Source: Syntrophobacter fumaroxidans MPOB
Lineage (GTDB): Bacteria > Desulfobacterota > Syntrophobacteria > Syntrophobacterales > Syntrophobacteraceae
Reading direction: 5' to 3'
NCBI RefSeq assembly: GCF_000014965.1
Contig: NC_008554.1
Span: 2,964,001 to 3,028,000 of the forward strand
Length of the DNA: 64,000 bases
The notes under the pieces are model-generated. The model made no database searches and had not been told where the DNA came from. It saw only the letters and a list, made by a program, of their open reading frames with translations. The position numbers were made by a program, and so were the translations under genes. This document shows positions 27,218 to 35,051 of this stretch, one piece after another. The first letter of the stretch is position 1. The number at the start of each line of letters is the position of its first letter.

Positions 27218-28981
27218 TCACTCCTCTCTGAATTGATTCATTGTTGCCATTCCAGCCGCCGTGGTTTTCTGACGTTGCGTGGCGGATTCGGCATACCGTC
27301 GCAGCAGGGTTTTCCCTTCCGGCCCTAACCACTTGTAGGCCGCCATCATGGGAAATCCGTTGTAGACCGCAGCCCCACCTACGGCCATAGGCCCGGCAAA
27401 GAAAGACCCCGGAGTCGCAAGTGCGCCCAACTTTCTTGCCCCTTCGATGAGACCTCCATGTTTTGCTTCGGCAGTGGGGAGCATTCCTTCACCTTTGGTT
27501 ATCATCTTCGTCCATGTGCCCATGCGCTTGTGGAGCCCCGGATTAAACGCCTCGATCTTCGGTCCAAGGGTTTCCCATTGTTTTGCCCACTTGGCCGGAT
27601 ATAGAATTTTGCCAGTTCGATCCATTGCGGCGTCAAGGCTGTTCTCCAGGAATCGCGCAAGGCCCATGTTGAACACATCTTCGGGCATCGCCGCCTTGAT
27701 TGCCTGAAGCCCTTCGATGTCCCCGGATGTGAACGCGGTTCGGATGATTCGTTCCGGGGCTGGAAGTGCCATGGATTTTCCAACCCCGGGGATCTTCATC
27801 TGCGGGTCGTACTGGCGCATGAGCTTCACAAAGAGGGGATTGTTCGACCAGTTCTGCATGACATTTTTGTATGCGTCATCGGCTTCCTGACGGAGTGCCG
27901 CTAGTGCCGATCCCCTTGCATTGTCGAACGCCAGGAGGTCAGAGTTTATGCTGTCCCGCATGGCGATTTTCACTTCCGGGCTTAGAGCCCCGGCTTTCTT
28001 CCCGCCAAGCATCTTAGAGATTTCTTCCGTGGTGAGACTGCCCCGGTTCAACAGCACATCAAACCATTGCCTGTCAGCCGGAGAGCCGGTTTCATAGAGT
28101 TGAGCGGCAAGGTTCCTGGATTCAGGTAGACCGATTTGGACTCCGGGAGCGCCTTCCTCGAACGCCCTGTATGCCTGTTTTGGCTTCTGAGCGAGTTTTG
28201 AGAGTTCCTCACCCCATTTTTCCCCCACGGCAAGATTTGTTTCAAGAACCGGGGCAATTTCCTTTACGAACGCTTCCCGTTCTGCGAGTGCCCAATCATT
28301 GAATTGGCGTTTGTACCGATCCACCATCCACTTGCCGCCCGGTGTGGCCTCCACGATGCTCTGTAGCCATGGGCGGGACTTCACCATCATTTGTGGCAAC
28401 CCGTACATCCGCGCCGTTTCTTCAAGCACATTGCCGACCACGGGAGCCGTGAATTTAGCGAGACCGGCCACACCTTCGCCCAAAGCCCCCGCCGCAGCGC
28501 CTTCCCCGAGTGCGCCCGCAGTACGCGCCGCAATGGTCGGGTCAAGACGGTCCGGGATGCCCATGAGTGGCAAGGGTTCCATATCCGGTGGAGCGTTCCC
28601 GCGTGCCGTGTTGTTCATCTGCGAAAGAAGGTCGCCCACCATCGCACCAGCCCCGGAGCCCGCAATGTTTCCCAGAGGCCCGAGCGGGGAGCCAAGGATT
28701 CCACCGACAACCGCACCCTTCATGCGCGGGTCATCTGGCAGAACGGCATTGATATCCGCGCCTGGAAACGGGGATGAAACAGCGTTCCATGCCGCGTTCT
28801 GCTCGTCGCCCACACCGAAGCCGCGCTCCAGGAACGATTTGGGCTGTTCGGGTTGTGGAGCCATGGCCGGTTGAGCCGATTCTCCATATACCTGAGTCCT
28901 GATAACCTGCGTGATCTGCTCTTCGGGCATATCGTCCGGGAATTCCAGTTCCATGTTCTTGTCCGGTATTTCGACAATCAT
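27218..28981 (-). CDS. Phage virion/DNA-ejection-like protein (587 aa)
   Basis: The N terminus MIVEIPDKNMELEFPDDMPE followed by EQITQVIRTQVYG is the short beta-helix motif seen at the start of many phage internal-virion or ejection proteins. A glycine/alanine-rich segment (about residues 90-180: GAVVGGILGSPLGPLGNIAG, GAGAMVGDLLSQ, AGALGEGAAAGALGEGVAGL) could be membrane-inserting. The remainder is helical, with a second Gly-rich stretch near the C terminus (GSFFAGPMAVGGAAVYNGFP). No peptidase or lysozyme motif is visible. The ribosome site is AGGAAG, about 8 nt upstream. It is the only virion-like gene in the element. Confidence 0.65.
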   Translation of the reverse strand: MIVEIPDKNMELEFPDDMPEEQITQVIRTQVYGESAQPAMAPQPEQPKSFLERGFGVGDEQNAAWNAVSSPFPGADINAVLPDDPRMKGAVVGGILGSPLGPLGNIAGSGAGAMVGDLLSQMNNTARGNAPPDMEPLPLMGIPDRLDPTIAARTAGALGEGAAAGALGEGVAGLAKFTAPVVGNVLEETARMYGLPQMMVKSRPWLQSIVEATPGGKWMVDRYKRQFNDWALAEREAFVKEIAPVLETNLAVGEKWGEELSKLAQKPKQAYRAFEEGAPGVQIGLPESRNLAAQLYETGSPADRQWFDVLLNRGSLTTEEISKMLGGKKAGALSPEVKIAMRDSINSDLLAFDNARGSALAALRQEADDAYKNVMQNWSNNPLFVKLMRQYDPQMKIPGVGKSMALPAPERIIRTAFTSGDIEGLQAIKAAMPEDVFNMGLARFLENSLDAAMDRTGKILYPAKWAKQWETLGPKIEAFNPGLHKRMGTWTKMITKGEGMLPTAEAKHGGLIEGARKLGALATPGSFFAGPMAVGGAAVYNGFPMMAAYKWLGPEGKTLLRRYAESATQRQKTTAAGMATMNQFREE

Positions 28982-29011
28982 GTTTTTCTTCCTTTCTGGT
29001 CTGGTGCACCA

Positions 29012-29362
29012 TTAGAACCTCTCCAGCGCCTGCCGCTCCCGCTCGATTGCTTCAGCGGGCTTCGGCATGACTTCGGGGAGGTAGATTATGGGCTTGTTGT
29101 GTTCGGTCGGCATGGAAATGTCCACCCTCTTTACCGAGACCACACTGTAGTAGAGTGTGAGCGCCTTCAACCGGACACGCTCGTTTTCGGATCGGAAGGC
29201 CAAGCGCGCCAATTCTTTTGCCGCACTTGTGCCCGCAAGTTCGCCTTCCCGCCTGAAAGCCTGAATCAGCGCGTCGACTTCTTTTTCTCCGGGAAGTTTG
29301 CGTTTGCGCCCGGCTCCAGGTCTTGCCCCCCCGCGCTTGGGTTGTTCGATGATGTCTGTCAT
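29012..29362 (-). CDS. Small terminase (TerS)-like DNA-packaging protein
   Basis: 116-aa protein. KRGGARPGAGRKRKLPGEKE near the N terminus is the basic GGxRPGAGRK tag typical of small terminase subunits and some phage DNA-binding proteins. A helical middle (VDALIQAFRREGELAGTS, ARLAFRSENERVRLKALTLY) and a C-terminal tail follow. A GGGAGC ribosome site precedes the start. There is no large terminase gene in the element, consistent with a satellite that redirects a helper's packaging machine. The call rests on one motif and context; it could be another DNA-binding phage protein. Confidence 0.55.
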   Translation of the reverse strand: MTDIIEQPKRGGARPGAGRKRKLPGEKEVDALIQAFRREGELAGTSAAKELARLAFRSENERVRLKALTLYYSVVSVKRVDISMPTEHNKPIIYLPEVMPKPAEAIERERQALERF

Positions 29363-29426
29363 TGTGATGCTCCCTTTTTAAATGCGTTGCATTTCGCTGG
29401 ACGATGGATTGCATTACCTCAAAATT

Positions 29427-29777
29427 TTAATTGCCAAATTGCCCCGCCACGTGGACTTTCTCAGCAAGGAAGTGGTTTCTAGCTCTGTGTCGCAACCGCT
29501 CTCTTGTCTCCGCGCTGTAGTTCGGGTTCTTCCCCATGCGGAACGGATGCAAACTGCAGGTCGTCGTCTCGCATGCCCGAACTTCGGGGTTGCTCTGAAC
29601 ACAGTCAAGGCATCGCGCCCGAATCGCCCGCAAGGGTGAGGGTTTCCTTATCCTCGGCATGTGTCCAGCACGGTAGGCATGAACGGGGCATGTCTCCGCC
29701 GGGCAGAGTCCAACCTCACGTGAGCTTTCGAGACAGCACCACAAACAATGGTGGCGAATCGCCTGAAGGGGAGTCAT
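29427..29777 (-). CDS. Tandem Cys-rich zinc-binding phage protein (116 aa)
   Basis: Two similar halves: HHCLWCC...EVGLCPAETCPVHAYRAG (C11, C14/15, C25, C30, H33) and RARCLDCV...EVRACETTTCSLHPFRMG (C56, C59, C69, C74, H77). Each is a probable zinc site followed by an Arg-Met-Gly-Lys-Asn-Pro-type basic tail. Single or double versions are common in phage genomes near packaging or nuclease genes, with unknown function. Its ATG overlaps the stop of the 94-aa gene (4 bp), so translation is coupled. Confidence 0.78.
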   Translation of the reverse strand: MTPLQAIRHHCLWCCLESSREVGLCPAETCPVHAYRAGHMPRIRKPSPLRAIRARCLDCVQSNPEVRACETTTCSLHPFRMGKNPNYSAETRERLRHRARNHFLAEKVHVAGQFGN

Positions 29778-30058
29778 CGGACAACCTCCTTTCCGTTGCG
29801 GTTGGTAAATTTTGGGATTTCAAAGTTTTGAGTTTGTGCGAACCCACGAGGAGTACTAATGCCGGGGGGTGTCGGACCCCTCCCCCCAGGGGGGCAACCT
29901 GACATTTTTTCGAAACGCCAAGGTTCTCCAGGTGCCAACTCCACCACGGTCAGGGGCTTCGGAAGGCAGTCAAGAACCGCGTAGCCGTTCCCGCAGTCAT
30001 CCAGGATCATCCGACCCACAGGTGAGCCTCGTTCATTCAGCAAACGATAAGTTGTCAT
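29774..30058 (-). CDS. Small element protein of unknown function (94 aa)
   Basis: 94 aa, starting MTTYRLLNERGSPVGRMILD, with a predicted compact beta N-terminal half and a Pro/Gly-rich second half (CPPGGRGPTPPGISTPRG) that looks disordered. A GAAAGGAAAT ribosome site precedes ATG 30058. It overlaps the ERCC4 gene by 26 bp upstream and the Cys-rich gene by 4 bp downstream. No family recognised. Confidence 0.65.
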   Translation of the reverse strand: MTTYRLLNERGSPVGRMILDDCGNGYAVLDCLPKPLTVVELAPGEPWRFEKMSGCPPGGRGPTPPGISTPRGFAQTQNFEIPKFTNRNGKEVVR

Positions 30059-30512
30059 GGCGATTTCCTTTCTCGAAGAGCCGAGCGGCGCGCAAGATGT
30101 TGTGGCCGTACTTCGCCAACAAGCTGTACGTCATGCGCTCCCCGCCCGCTCGATTGCCGCAGAACAGGAACGGCGTGCGATACCTTGTTGAGAACGCCGC
30201 GATAGTTTCCACCGCAGCGTTGACTGTCATCCGCGAACGAAACCGACTGGCCAGGATGTTCGAAAGCGGGGCTTCGATGACCACACTGAAGAAGTCGAGC
30301 GCCTTTGCCCGGCATAGCTCCTTCTCAAATCGTTCACGATCATGGCTCAAGCATCCGATCAGATCGTCCAGCGATTTTCGCTCGATTGCAACCCGATCCT
30401 CGAATCCCGCAAGGGAGTAATCGCCGGTCGGCAAGGTGCCCCGCTCGGTTTGCACGTCGTAGCCCTCGAAGCCGTAGGGCGTTTGTTCACGGGTGTCGAT
30501 GATTAGGCGCAT
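30033..30512 (-). CDS. ERCC4-type (XPF/Mus81-like) nuclease
   Basis: 159-aa structure-specific nuclease domain. Visible catalytic motif: IDTREQTPY (D6, E9), TGDYSLAG (GD 30-31), VAIERKSLDDLIGCL (ERK 44-46, D49), then RERFEKEL. The full ERCC4 nuclease fold is present without a helicase or HhH domain. Phage versions probably cut branched DNA during replication or packaging. ATG 30512 is taken as start; a TTG five codons upstream is possible. The gene overlaps its neighbours on both sides, forming one translationally coupled cluster downstream of the primase-helicase. Confidence 0.9.
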   Translation of the reverse strand: MRLIIDTREQTPYGFEGYDVQTERGTLPTGDYSLAGFEDRVAIERKSLDDLIGCLSHDRERFEKELCRAKALDFFSVVIEAPLSNILASRFRSRMTVNAAVETIAAFSTRYRTPFLFCGNRAGGERMTYSLLAKYGHNILRAARLFEKGNRHDNLSFAE

Positions 30513-30784
30513 GGGTTCTTTTCCCAATCAACAGTTCTTGATTGTCCGAAAGGGCAGAAGCAGCCTTGCACGCTTTTCCCCAAAACTTCCCTACAAACAT
30601 CCTCGATGATGCTCAAGAATTCGTCCATCATCTCCGGCGTCATCCACGTTTTGCCGTGTAGCTGGAAAATCCAGTCGAGGAGTTGCGCTGGTGTGGTGCA
30701 TCTCTCCAGGTCGATTTCATAGACATGCCGCCCGGTGTGGTTTCTCACTTCGATGGTGCGCTCTTCTTTATCGAAGGTGATCAT
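30503..30784 (-). CDS. Small element protein of unknown function (93 aa)
   Basis: 93-aa protein starting MITFDKEERTIEVRNHTGRH, followed by a helical HGKTWMTPEMMDEFLSIIED stretch and a C-terminal CFCPFGQS. ATG 30784 is chosen for the GAGAGGAAACG ribosome site. It overlaps the nuclease start by 10 bp. A double TTGACTAC motif and hairpin lie just upstream (30810-30850). No domain recognised. Confidence 0.72.
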   Translation of the reverse strand: MITFDKEERTIEVRNHTGRHVYEIDLERCTTPAQLLDWIFQLHGKTWMTPEMMDEFLSIIEDVCREVLGKSVQGCFCPFGQSRTVDWEKNPCA

Positions 30785-30809
30785 GGGTTCGTTTCCTCTC
30801 GAAAAAAAC

Positions 30810-30829
30810 GTAGTCAAAAGTGTAGTCAA
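30810..30829 (-). promoter_or_regulatory. Paired GTAGTCAA (TTGACTAC) sites ahead of the 93-aa gene
   Basis: GTAGTCAA occurs at 30810-30817 and 30822-30829, 12 bp apart, and again at 36400-36407 over the integrase -35 box. An 8-bp dyad (GTTAACCC...GGGTTGAC on the minus strand) lies next to the pair. Candidate operator for an element regulator; sequence-level inference only. Confidence 0.35.
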
Positions 30830-30887
30830 CCCAAAACAGGGGTTAACTTATTGATTTTACTGTAAGTAGCCACTTTCAGAAGGCGCG

Positions 30888-33788
30888 TCAGTGCGTCACC
30901 TGCTCGAAGTGTTGGCATTCTGTTCCGTCCTCAGGCAGCTTCGTGAATATTCCATCGAACGGGGTTTCGCAGACTCCCGGTTTGGTTTGCGCGTCCATGG
31001 CGTTCGGAACGTAGCGGAAGCAAGCGCCGCAAGTGTGAGTTAGTTGAGTTTGGTGCGTTGTTTCCCCCCCTTCCGTAAAATTGTCACCTTTGGTTTTCCA
31101 CGCGTTGGGTTGGGAAAACTCTCCAAACTCACCATAACTCACCGATTGGACAAACCATACAACCCGCCGTTGATTCGTTCCGCACCTTGCAAAACGGCTC
31201 CCATCAACGATTCGGCCCTCATGCCGCGAAAGCCAGTTTCCCAAGCGCCGGGGAGGTATTGTGCCGCGTTCTCCCGCAATTTCGTTCAAAACGTCGAAAA
31301 GATCTTCGTCAGGCGCGTTTTTGTCAGTAGCCCGCCGAATGGCTTCAGCAACCGTTCCGCCGCGTTTTTCAAAAACACGTTTCCATTCATTTTGCAGCGT
31401 TTTTAAGCGGTTCGTTTCGGGGTCCACGGCAAAACTGAGGTCGATTGAAGCCGCCGGATCCCCCACGTCGAGCCACTGTTTTTTGCCGATCCAAACCACA
31501 GCGTTTCGGATGAAATCAGACCATATTTCGAACGACGCCAATCGCCCGCCGCCATGCCGAAAGCCGCTTTGTTGTGCCGCCTTGAGCATCAGCAGCCCCG
31601 CGCGAACGAGTTCGAGCCGGTGTTCTTGAACGTAGGTGAGCGGTTCGAGGTCAAAGCGCCGGTCGTGTGGTTTCTCGCATCCGGGGTCTACGGATATGCG
31701 AATCAAGCGCCTGTTAAGGTCGCCGATAACCGTCGGGTTGTTCCCGGTGAGGAGCACCACGGCCACAGGTCGCCCGGAAATGTTCGAGTTTGTTCCAAGC
31801 AAGCGACCGGAATAGTGTGGCGTGCTCAGGTAGGCGCACAAGCTCTCCGATTCGAGCGGTCGAGCCAAGTTATCGAACACGACGCAGCGGGAAAAGCGCC
31901 GGAGTTCGGTGAGCAGGGTTTTTCCAAGTTCGTCCTCGTCGCGCCCTGCCGACGACACGCCGGGGGTTGCGCCGCACAGAGCAGCCACGCAGAGCGCCAG
32001 TAGTGTTTTCCCTGAGCCCGCCACAGGTGCGGAAATCAGGAAACCCGGTGCGGTTGGAAGCAGCGGCCTGACAATCGCTGTCAGCAGGGCCGCCAGGAAG
32101 CCGCCACGGTCCACAGGGGAGACGAACGGGAACGCCTCAAATGGTTTCCACAATCGCTCTAGCGCCGCCTTGGCTGTTTGCTCGTCGGGGTGTTCCGGTA
32201 TTGTTCGCCACCGATCATTTGCCGTGAAGTGCAGATATAGGCCGGTTTCGCGGTCAAAGCCTTCTTCTTGAATCACGCGCCCGGATGCTGTCATGCTCGG
32301 CGCAGTCAACACGGCTTCGAGCGCGGGGAGGCCCCATTGCCCCGAAAGCGCGCAAATCGAACGCGCCAGGCTCAACGGGCAATCAACGATTTTTTCCTTC
32401 TTGCTTCGACTGTCGAATTGCACAAACCGCGCAATACCGGTGAGATGCCACTGCAACCACTCGTGTGAAACCGGGTGAGCCGCGCCGTCGGTCAATCGCA
32501 CGAGCTCGTCTTCCCGCGCGAACACCACGCCGTCGAGTCGCATGAGTTCAAGCAGCTTGCGCGAAATGTTTTGGAGTTCGCCGCCTTCGAGGGTGACGGT
32601 TTGCACGGCCCGGCGAAGGGTGAAGCGCTGTCCGCCGTGCGCATGACTCCACAGGTAGGGTTTGCCCGCCGCCTTGAGGTTTGCGCGGGCTATGCGCCGG
32701 TCGTTCCCGTATTCCGGTTCCAGCGGGTCGGCAAAGCGCGTGTTGTGGAATTTGTCCGGGTTGTCGAGGATTTCCGCCACGGTGACTTGCCCGAAGTTTT
32801 CAGAGAAGAGCACGAAATCGCCAAGAAGCCGGTTTTGAGTAACGGCACGTTCGAGGACGTCGCGCATATCCTTCTTCTTGGCGGACGGTACGGCCTTGAG
32901 CCGCGTTTCTACCCATTGCGTTCGTTTCGCCGCGCTGTCCGGTTGTCGAGCTTCCCGCGCCGCCCTCCTGAGCTTGTCAACCTGCTCCTGCTCGTTCGGG
33001 TCCAGGTCGGCCATGGTCCGGGAGTCCAGGAAGTCGTTCGCGCCGTTGAACAGCTTCGGGGCTCCGCGTCGCTGTTCGAGTCCCGGCCCGCATTGCGCCC
33101 CGCCTGCGAAGTCCAGCCTTTCCGGTTGCCAAACGGAAGCGTCGATGATCGAACGGTCGAGGAGCACACCGCTTCCCGACAGATCGAAACGGCCATGTCC
33201 AGCCAGCCACAACCGCGCGTACAATGCCGCTCCGGTTCGCGGTATGTCGTGAGCGTCGAGAACGGGCACATAGACACGCTGACCCATGACGCCGCGCACC
33301 TGCTCGTCGGTGTCCGCCCGGTAAATGCAGCTTGAAGCGCTCTCCCGCCAAACGTGCGGGGCTTCTCGCAGTTCAGGCCACACTTCGTAAAGCGTGCCCA
33401 AAAGCGTTTCACGCGTCAGGGGTTCGGTATCCGGCGCGGGGTCGAAGTCCAGCATGAGCATGCCCGGTCCGGTCGGCCATGTGAAGTGCGCCCGATCCCT
33501 TGCGATAACGGGAAGTTTGCCGCGAACTTTCCCAAGCGCCCCTTGAGCCGCGACGGTTGCGCGGTCATGCCCGCAAACGCCGAAAGTGAGCGCCTGATTG
33601 GGTTGGAGTGCCTCCAGCAGCGCGCAAAAATCGGACACGACGAGGTCTTGCGTTTCGCACGTTCCTTGCGCCAACTGTCCGCCGGGGTGCTTTTGCAAGG
33701 TGCCGTCTTTGGCCAGGGAGAAGCCTTTTGACAATACCGAGGGCTTTTGAGCCGTGAGCACGGAAAGTCCGAATCGTTCGGGGTTCAT
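30888..33788 (-). CDS. Phage-type primase-helicase replication protein
   Basis: 966-aa protein. The N-terminal third looks like an archaeo-eukaryotic-type primase/PrimPol: hDhD motif MLMLDFDP (D114, D116), followed by the block GAALYARLWLAGHGR and ERLDFAGGAQC known from phage primases. The C-terminal half is a superfamily-3-like helicase/ATPase: Walker A APVAGSGKTLLA (near 590), Walker B CVVFDNLARPL, and the sensor LLTGNNPT. The last ~100 residues contain a Cys/His pair (HTCGACF). It supplies replication for the element. Its start codon overlaps the stop of the 54-aa gene (GATGA). Confidence 0.82.
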   Translation of the reverse strand: MNPERFGLSVLTAQKPSVLSKGFSLAKDGTLQKHPGGQLAQGTCETQDLVVSDFCALLEALQPNQALTFGVCGHDRATVAAQGALGKVRGKLPVIARDRAHFTWPTGPGMLMLDFDPAPDTEPLTRETLLGTLYEVWPELREAPHVWRESASSCIYRADTDEQVRGVMGQRVYVPVLDAHDIPRTGAALYARLWLAGHGRFDLSGSGVLLDRSIIDASVWQPERLDFAGGAQCGPGLEQRRGAPKLFNGANDFLDSRTMADLDPNEQEQVDKLRRAAREARQPDSAAKRTQWVETRLKAVPSAKKKDMRDVLERAVTQNRLLGDFVLFSENFGQVTVAEILDNPDKFHNTRFADPLEPEYGNDRRIARANLKAAGKPYLWSHAHGGQRFTLRRAVQTVTLEGGELQNISRKLLELMRLDGVVFAREDELVRLTDGAAHPVSHEWLQWHLTGIARFVQFDSRSKKEKIVDCPLSLARSICALSGQWGLPALEAVLTAPSMTASGRVIQEEGFDRETGLYLHFTANDRWRTIPEHPDEQTAKAALERLWKPFEAFPFVSPVDRGGFLAALLTAIVRPLLPTAPGFLISAPVAGSGKTLLALCVAALCGATPGVSSAGRDEDELGKTLLTELRRFSRCVVFDNLARPLESESLCAYLSTPHYSGRLLGTNSNISGRPVAVVLLTGNNPTVIGDLNRRLIRISVDPGCEKPHDRRFDLEPLTYVQEHRLELVRAGLLMLKAAQQSGFRHGGGRLASFEIWSDFIRNAVVWIGKKQWLDVGDPAASIDLSFAVDPETNRLKTLQNEWKRVFEKRGGTVAEAIRRATDKNAPDEDLFDVLNEIAGERGTIPPRRLGNWLSRHEGRIVDGSRFARCGTNQRRVVWFVQSVSYGEFGEFSQPNAWKTKGDNFTEGGETTHQTQLTHTCGACFRYVPNAMDAQTKPGVCETPFDGIFTKLPEDGTECQHFEQVTH

Positions 33789-33949
33789 CGTGCGCTCCTT
33801 CCGCGTCTTTGTGGGGGCTTCGCTGCGGGCCGCTGCGGGCGGTTCGCCTTGGCAAGAGCCTGTCGTCGCTCACGCTCCCCGCATTGACAGTCAAACCACA
33901 GCTCAGAGCACCGTGGGCAGAGGGCAGGGTGAAATAGGTATTTTCTCAT
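33785..33949 (-). CDS. 54-aa Cys/basic mini-protein, coupled to primase
   Basis: ATG at 33949 with a GGAGGGG ribosome site; the stop overlaps the primase-helicase ATG. Product starts MRKYLFHPALCPRCSELWFD with CxxC, then CQCGER, giving a short zinc-ribbon-like knuckle, and ends in an Arg/Lys/Pro-rich tail (PQRRGRSAR). Probably nucleic-acid binding. Such a short coupled gene could provide a primase accessory factor; inferred from position. Confidence 0.7.
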   Translation of the reverse strand: MRKYLFHPALCPRCSELWFDCQCGERERRQALAKANRPQRPAAKPPQRRGRSAR

Positions 33950-33961
33950 GGCCGACCCCTC

Positions 33962-34075
33962 CTATGCCGATTCGAGGCGGCAGAGCCGGAACAGCGCCCG
34001 CACCACCGACGTGGTGATAAGGTTGCGGCAGTACAAAAACATGAGCCCGCTTTTGAGGAGGGTTTTGGCGTTCAT
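33962..34075 (-). CDS. 37-aa mini-protein between AlpA and the 54-aa gene
   Basis: ATG 34075 overlaps the AlpA-like gene stop (ATGA). Sequence begins MNAKTLLKSGLMFLYCRNLI and ends CRLESA: a short, somewhat hydrophobic, Arg-rich helix with two Cys. It lies 12 bp upstream of the 54-aa gene. Its reality rests on tight overlap at both ends; function unknown. Confidence 0.5.
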   Translation of the reverse strand: MNAKTLLKSGLMFLYCRNLITTSVVRALFRLCRLESA

Positions 34076-34296
34076 CGCCGGTCCAGTCTGCCGACCAGCC
34101 AGTCAACGAACTCTTCGCGCCGGTAGGCGATTTTGCGACCGAGCCGCACTGTCCCGGACGGCCCTCGACCGCGACAATCCAAATTTGCAAGCGTTCCAGC
34201 GGCCAGTAGTCCGCCGGTGAGTTTTGCCGCCGTCCGTCGTGTGAAGACGGGAGGGAGCGCGTCCAGCAAGGTTTCTTTGAGGTCTTTTTCCGCCAT
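34072..34296 (-). CDS. AlpA-like helix-turn-helix regulator/excisionase
   Basis: 74-aa DNA-binding protein with a MerR/AlpA-type winged helix: FTRRTAAKLTGGLLAAGTLA, then VRLGRKIAYRREEFVDWLVG. This is the wing typical of AlpA regulators and Xis-like proteins in phages and satellites. In PICIs, AlpA activates the replication/excision module. ATG 34296 has an AAAGGAAC ribosome site. Only 20 nt separate the start from the U-tract of a strong terminator (34317-34351), so there is no room for a normal promoter between them. Confidence 0.82.
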   Translation of the reverse strand: MAEKDLKETLLDALPPVFTRRTAAKLTGGLLAAGTLANLDCRGRGPSGTVRLGRKIAYRREEFVDWLVGRLDRR

Positions 34297-34316
34297 TGGT
34301 GGTTCCTTTCGTCCAT

Positions 34317-34351
34317 AAAAAAAGCCACAGGTCAAAGTTCCAACCTGTGGC
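34317..34351 (-). terminator. Strong intrinsic terminator directly ahead of the AlpA gene
   Basis: Minus strand: GCCACAGGT (34351-34343) pairs perfectly with ACCTGTGGC (34332-34324) around a 10-nt loop, followed by seven U (34323-34317). It lies 43 bp after the 184-aa gene stop and 20 bp before the AlpA start. It can end the integrase transcript or act as a regulated attenuator. Confidence 0.85.
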
Positions 34352-34393
34352 CATTATCAAGAGTGCGTTCAGGTTTGTCCCGACACGAAAATT

Positions 34394-34948
34394 TTATGTC
34401 GGTTTTGGCTTTCCGGCAGACTTCAGCAGTTCGATTCCGAACTTCCTAAATCCGATTCGCAAGAGAATTTTTTGCAAAAGCTTATATTTGAAGTCCTCAT
34501 GTTCCTTGCTCATGCGAAAATCGTAAAGGTCCAGGTCTTGAAGGTCTCCACGCTCGATTGCCCGGAAGCCCGTCTTGTTGGCGTCATAGCGTTTCAAAAC
34601 AGCGTCGCGCCAACGATAGGAAGTTTTGTCCTCACCGGCGACCACGTAATCTTTGAGTCCGATTTCCTTGATTGCGGAATAGAGCGCCTCGATTTCATCT
34701 AGCGCTTGTGGAATCACGTGCTGACGCAAAACCTGCAATTCTTGCCACTTCGCCCCCCGCTTTTCATCGAACAAGGCCAAAACAAAAAGCCCCAGGTCAT
34801 AGGTAAGCGCGCGGTCCCCGTCCTTTAGTTCATCGGGAAGAGAGAGCAACCCCGCCCGTTCCGCGTCGATCAAAGCAAGCACTGCAAGGATTTTTTCGGT
34901 CTTCAGTCGCGCCACGAGTTCAGGCAGTGATTCGGTTTTTTTCGGCAT
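34394..34948 (-). CDS. Element protein of unknown function (184 aa)
   Basis: 184-aa soluble, helix-rich, charged protein starting MPKKTESLPELVARLKTEKI, with LFVLALFDEKRGAKWQELQV, DEIEALYSAIKEIGLKDYV and a Tyr/Lys-rich end (EHEDFKYKLLQKILLRIGFR). No family recognised. ATG 34948 has a GGGAGGCGC ribosome site. It lies between integrase and the terminator, 103 bp after the integrase stop, so it is probably co-transcribed with the integrase. The position is typical of immunity or regulatory genes in satellites, which is only inference. Confidence 0.72.
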   Translation of the reverse strand: MPKKTESLPELVARLKTEKILAVLALIDAERAGLLSLPDELKDGDRALTYDLGLFVLALFDEKRGAKWQELQVLRQHVIPQALDEIEALYSAIKEIGLKDYVVAGEDKTSYRWRDAVLKRYDANKTGFRAIERGDLQDLDLYDFRMSKEHEDFKYKLLQKILLRIGFRKFGIELLKSAGKPKPT

Positions 34949-35051
34949 GTGCGCCTCCCTTTGCGCTCCCCATGAGGTCCAGGGAAACCGGGTAGGGATT
35001 CCCGGCTTGTCGGGCGAGGTAGCTAGCCCCGCCCTATCCCCCGGAAGCCGA

